DNA of 64,000 bases from Candidatus Marithrix sp. GTDB lineage: Bacteria > Pseudomonadota > Gammaproteobacteria > Beggiatoales > Beggiatoaceae. The DNA is taken from contig JADGDS010000007.1 in assembly GCA_016744775.1 (NCBI GenBank), positions 118,290-182,289 of the forward strand, given 5' to 3'. Below are positions 63,943 through 64,000 of this stretch, in pieces. A program made the translations under genes and the position numbers. Position 1 is the first letter of the stretch. The number at the start of each line of letters is the position of its first letter. The notes under the pieces were generated by a model, which worked only from the letters and a program-made list of their open reading frames with translations, did not search any database and was not told the origin of the DNA.

Positions 63943-64000
63943 ACAGCAGGATAATTTGAAGCAAAAATTAAATAGAAACAAAATTTAATTCAGCTTAAAA

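Larger units (their letters stand above)
63799..64000. repeat. 103-bp tandem repeat carrying a promoter (two copies, second cut by window)
   Basis: 63799-63901 is repeated from 63902 onward to the window end essentially without change (TTTGAAAAAGTTGTTGACAA to GAATTTAATTCAGC-like tail). The unit may continue for more copies beyond the edge. Each unit contains a full consensus promoter. Confidence 0.85.

Noticed and set aside
63799..64000. CRISPR-like array
   Set aside because: The repeat is a direct 103-bp tandem duplication with no spacers.
1..64000. DGR reverse transcriptase or template repeat within the window
   Set aside because: No protein with a reverse-transcriptase YxDD core and no third GC-rich AAC-rich copy of the variable block was found on either strand.
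1..64000. tRNA or rRNA genes
   Set aside because: No cloverleaf or rRNA signature sequence recognised; the strong promoters at the right edge suggest one may begin just outside.

Overview
ORGANISM. AT-rich (roughly 35 percent GC by eye) bacterial chromosome with gammaproteobacterial gene content: rpoZ-spoT next to ridA and recG, rlmH, ccoS, ychF, the distal nuo genes, a GlrR-type sigma-54 regulator and rpsT. An octaheme tetrathionate-reductase-family cytochrome, caspase/FGE lipoproteins, an nSTAND-WD40 protein, DUF29 and dispersed palindromic repeats suggest a sulfur-oxidising Thiotrichales/Beggiatoaceae-like organism. That placement is inference; no rRNA lies in the window. LAYOUT. 1-1.6 kb: 3' part of an FGE/C-type-lectin gene and a zeta-toxin-like pair. 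1.7-4.5 kb: MITE-like element, rlmH, ccoS, rpmE, a coiled-coil membrane protein and ychF. 4.5-9.1 kb: a DprE2-like/DprE1-like pair split by a divergent octaheme cytochrome c/cytochrome b operon. 9.4-13.9 kb: ClC channel and nSTAND-WD40 protein. 13.9-21.5 kb: recG and ridA on the minus strand; rpoZ-spoT-Clp-like ATPase-DUF29 overlapping on the plus strand. 21.6-24.7 kb: caspase-FGE lipoprotein, OmpA-like protein and DUF4384 protein. 24.7-31 kb: pilus assembly genes interrupted by a HigBA-type module, then a ThiE-like protein, rhodanese, PabB, nitroreductase and cupin. 31-33.6 kb: a scrambled accessory patch with a gutted DUF1778/GNAT module and a broken second copy of the nuoG 5' end. 33.6-44 kb: nuoGHIJKLMN with a YwqK/MORN-type gene between nuoI and nuoJ. 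44-51 kb: repeats, a frameshifted repeat adhesin, a LamG/PKD surface protein and an AlbA/Schlafen-type protein. 51-63.6 kb: bioF, a YhaN-like SMC ATPase, ugd, moeB/thiF, an MshL-like secretin, a cysteine desulfurase, yggS, a GlrR-like regulator and rpsT. 63.7-64 kb: three consensus sigma-70 promoters, two in a 103-bp tandem repeat, pointing right out of the window. MAIN DISCOVERY CANDIDATE. The two FGE-type genes (2-610 and 21633-23276) share an almost identical AT-rich scaffold. Each ends in a 105-nt block of 66-70 percent GC that aligns without gaps yet differs mainly where one copy has AAC. This is the signature expected of variable repeats written by a diversity-generating retroelement (DGR). 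No reverse transcriptase or template repeat is seen in the window, so the retroelement would act in trans. One target is fused to a caspase-like protease and is predicted to be a lipoprotein, which suggests a diversified sensor coupled to a protease. Both genes also share a 3' flank and a downstream hairpin. Other items of note are a Clp-like ATPase lacking the second pore loop and the first Walker B glutamate, a SpoT whose synthetase looks inactivated, and small repeats that now supply start-proximal or stop-codon sequence to host genes.
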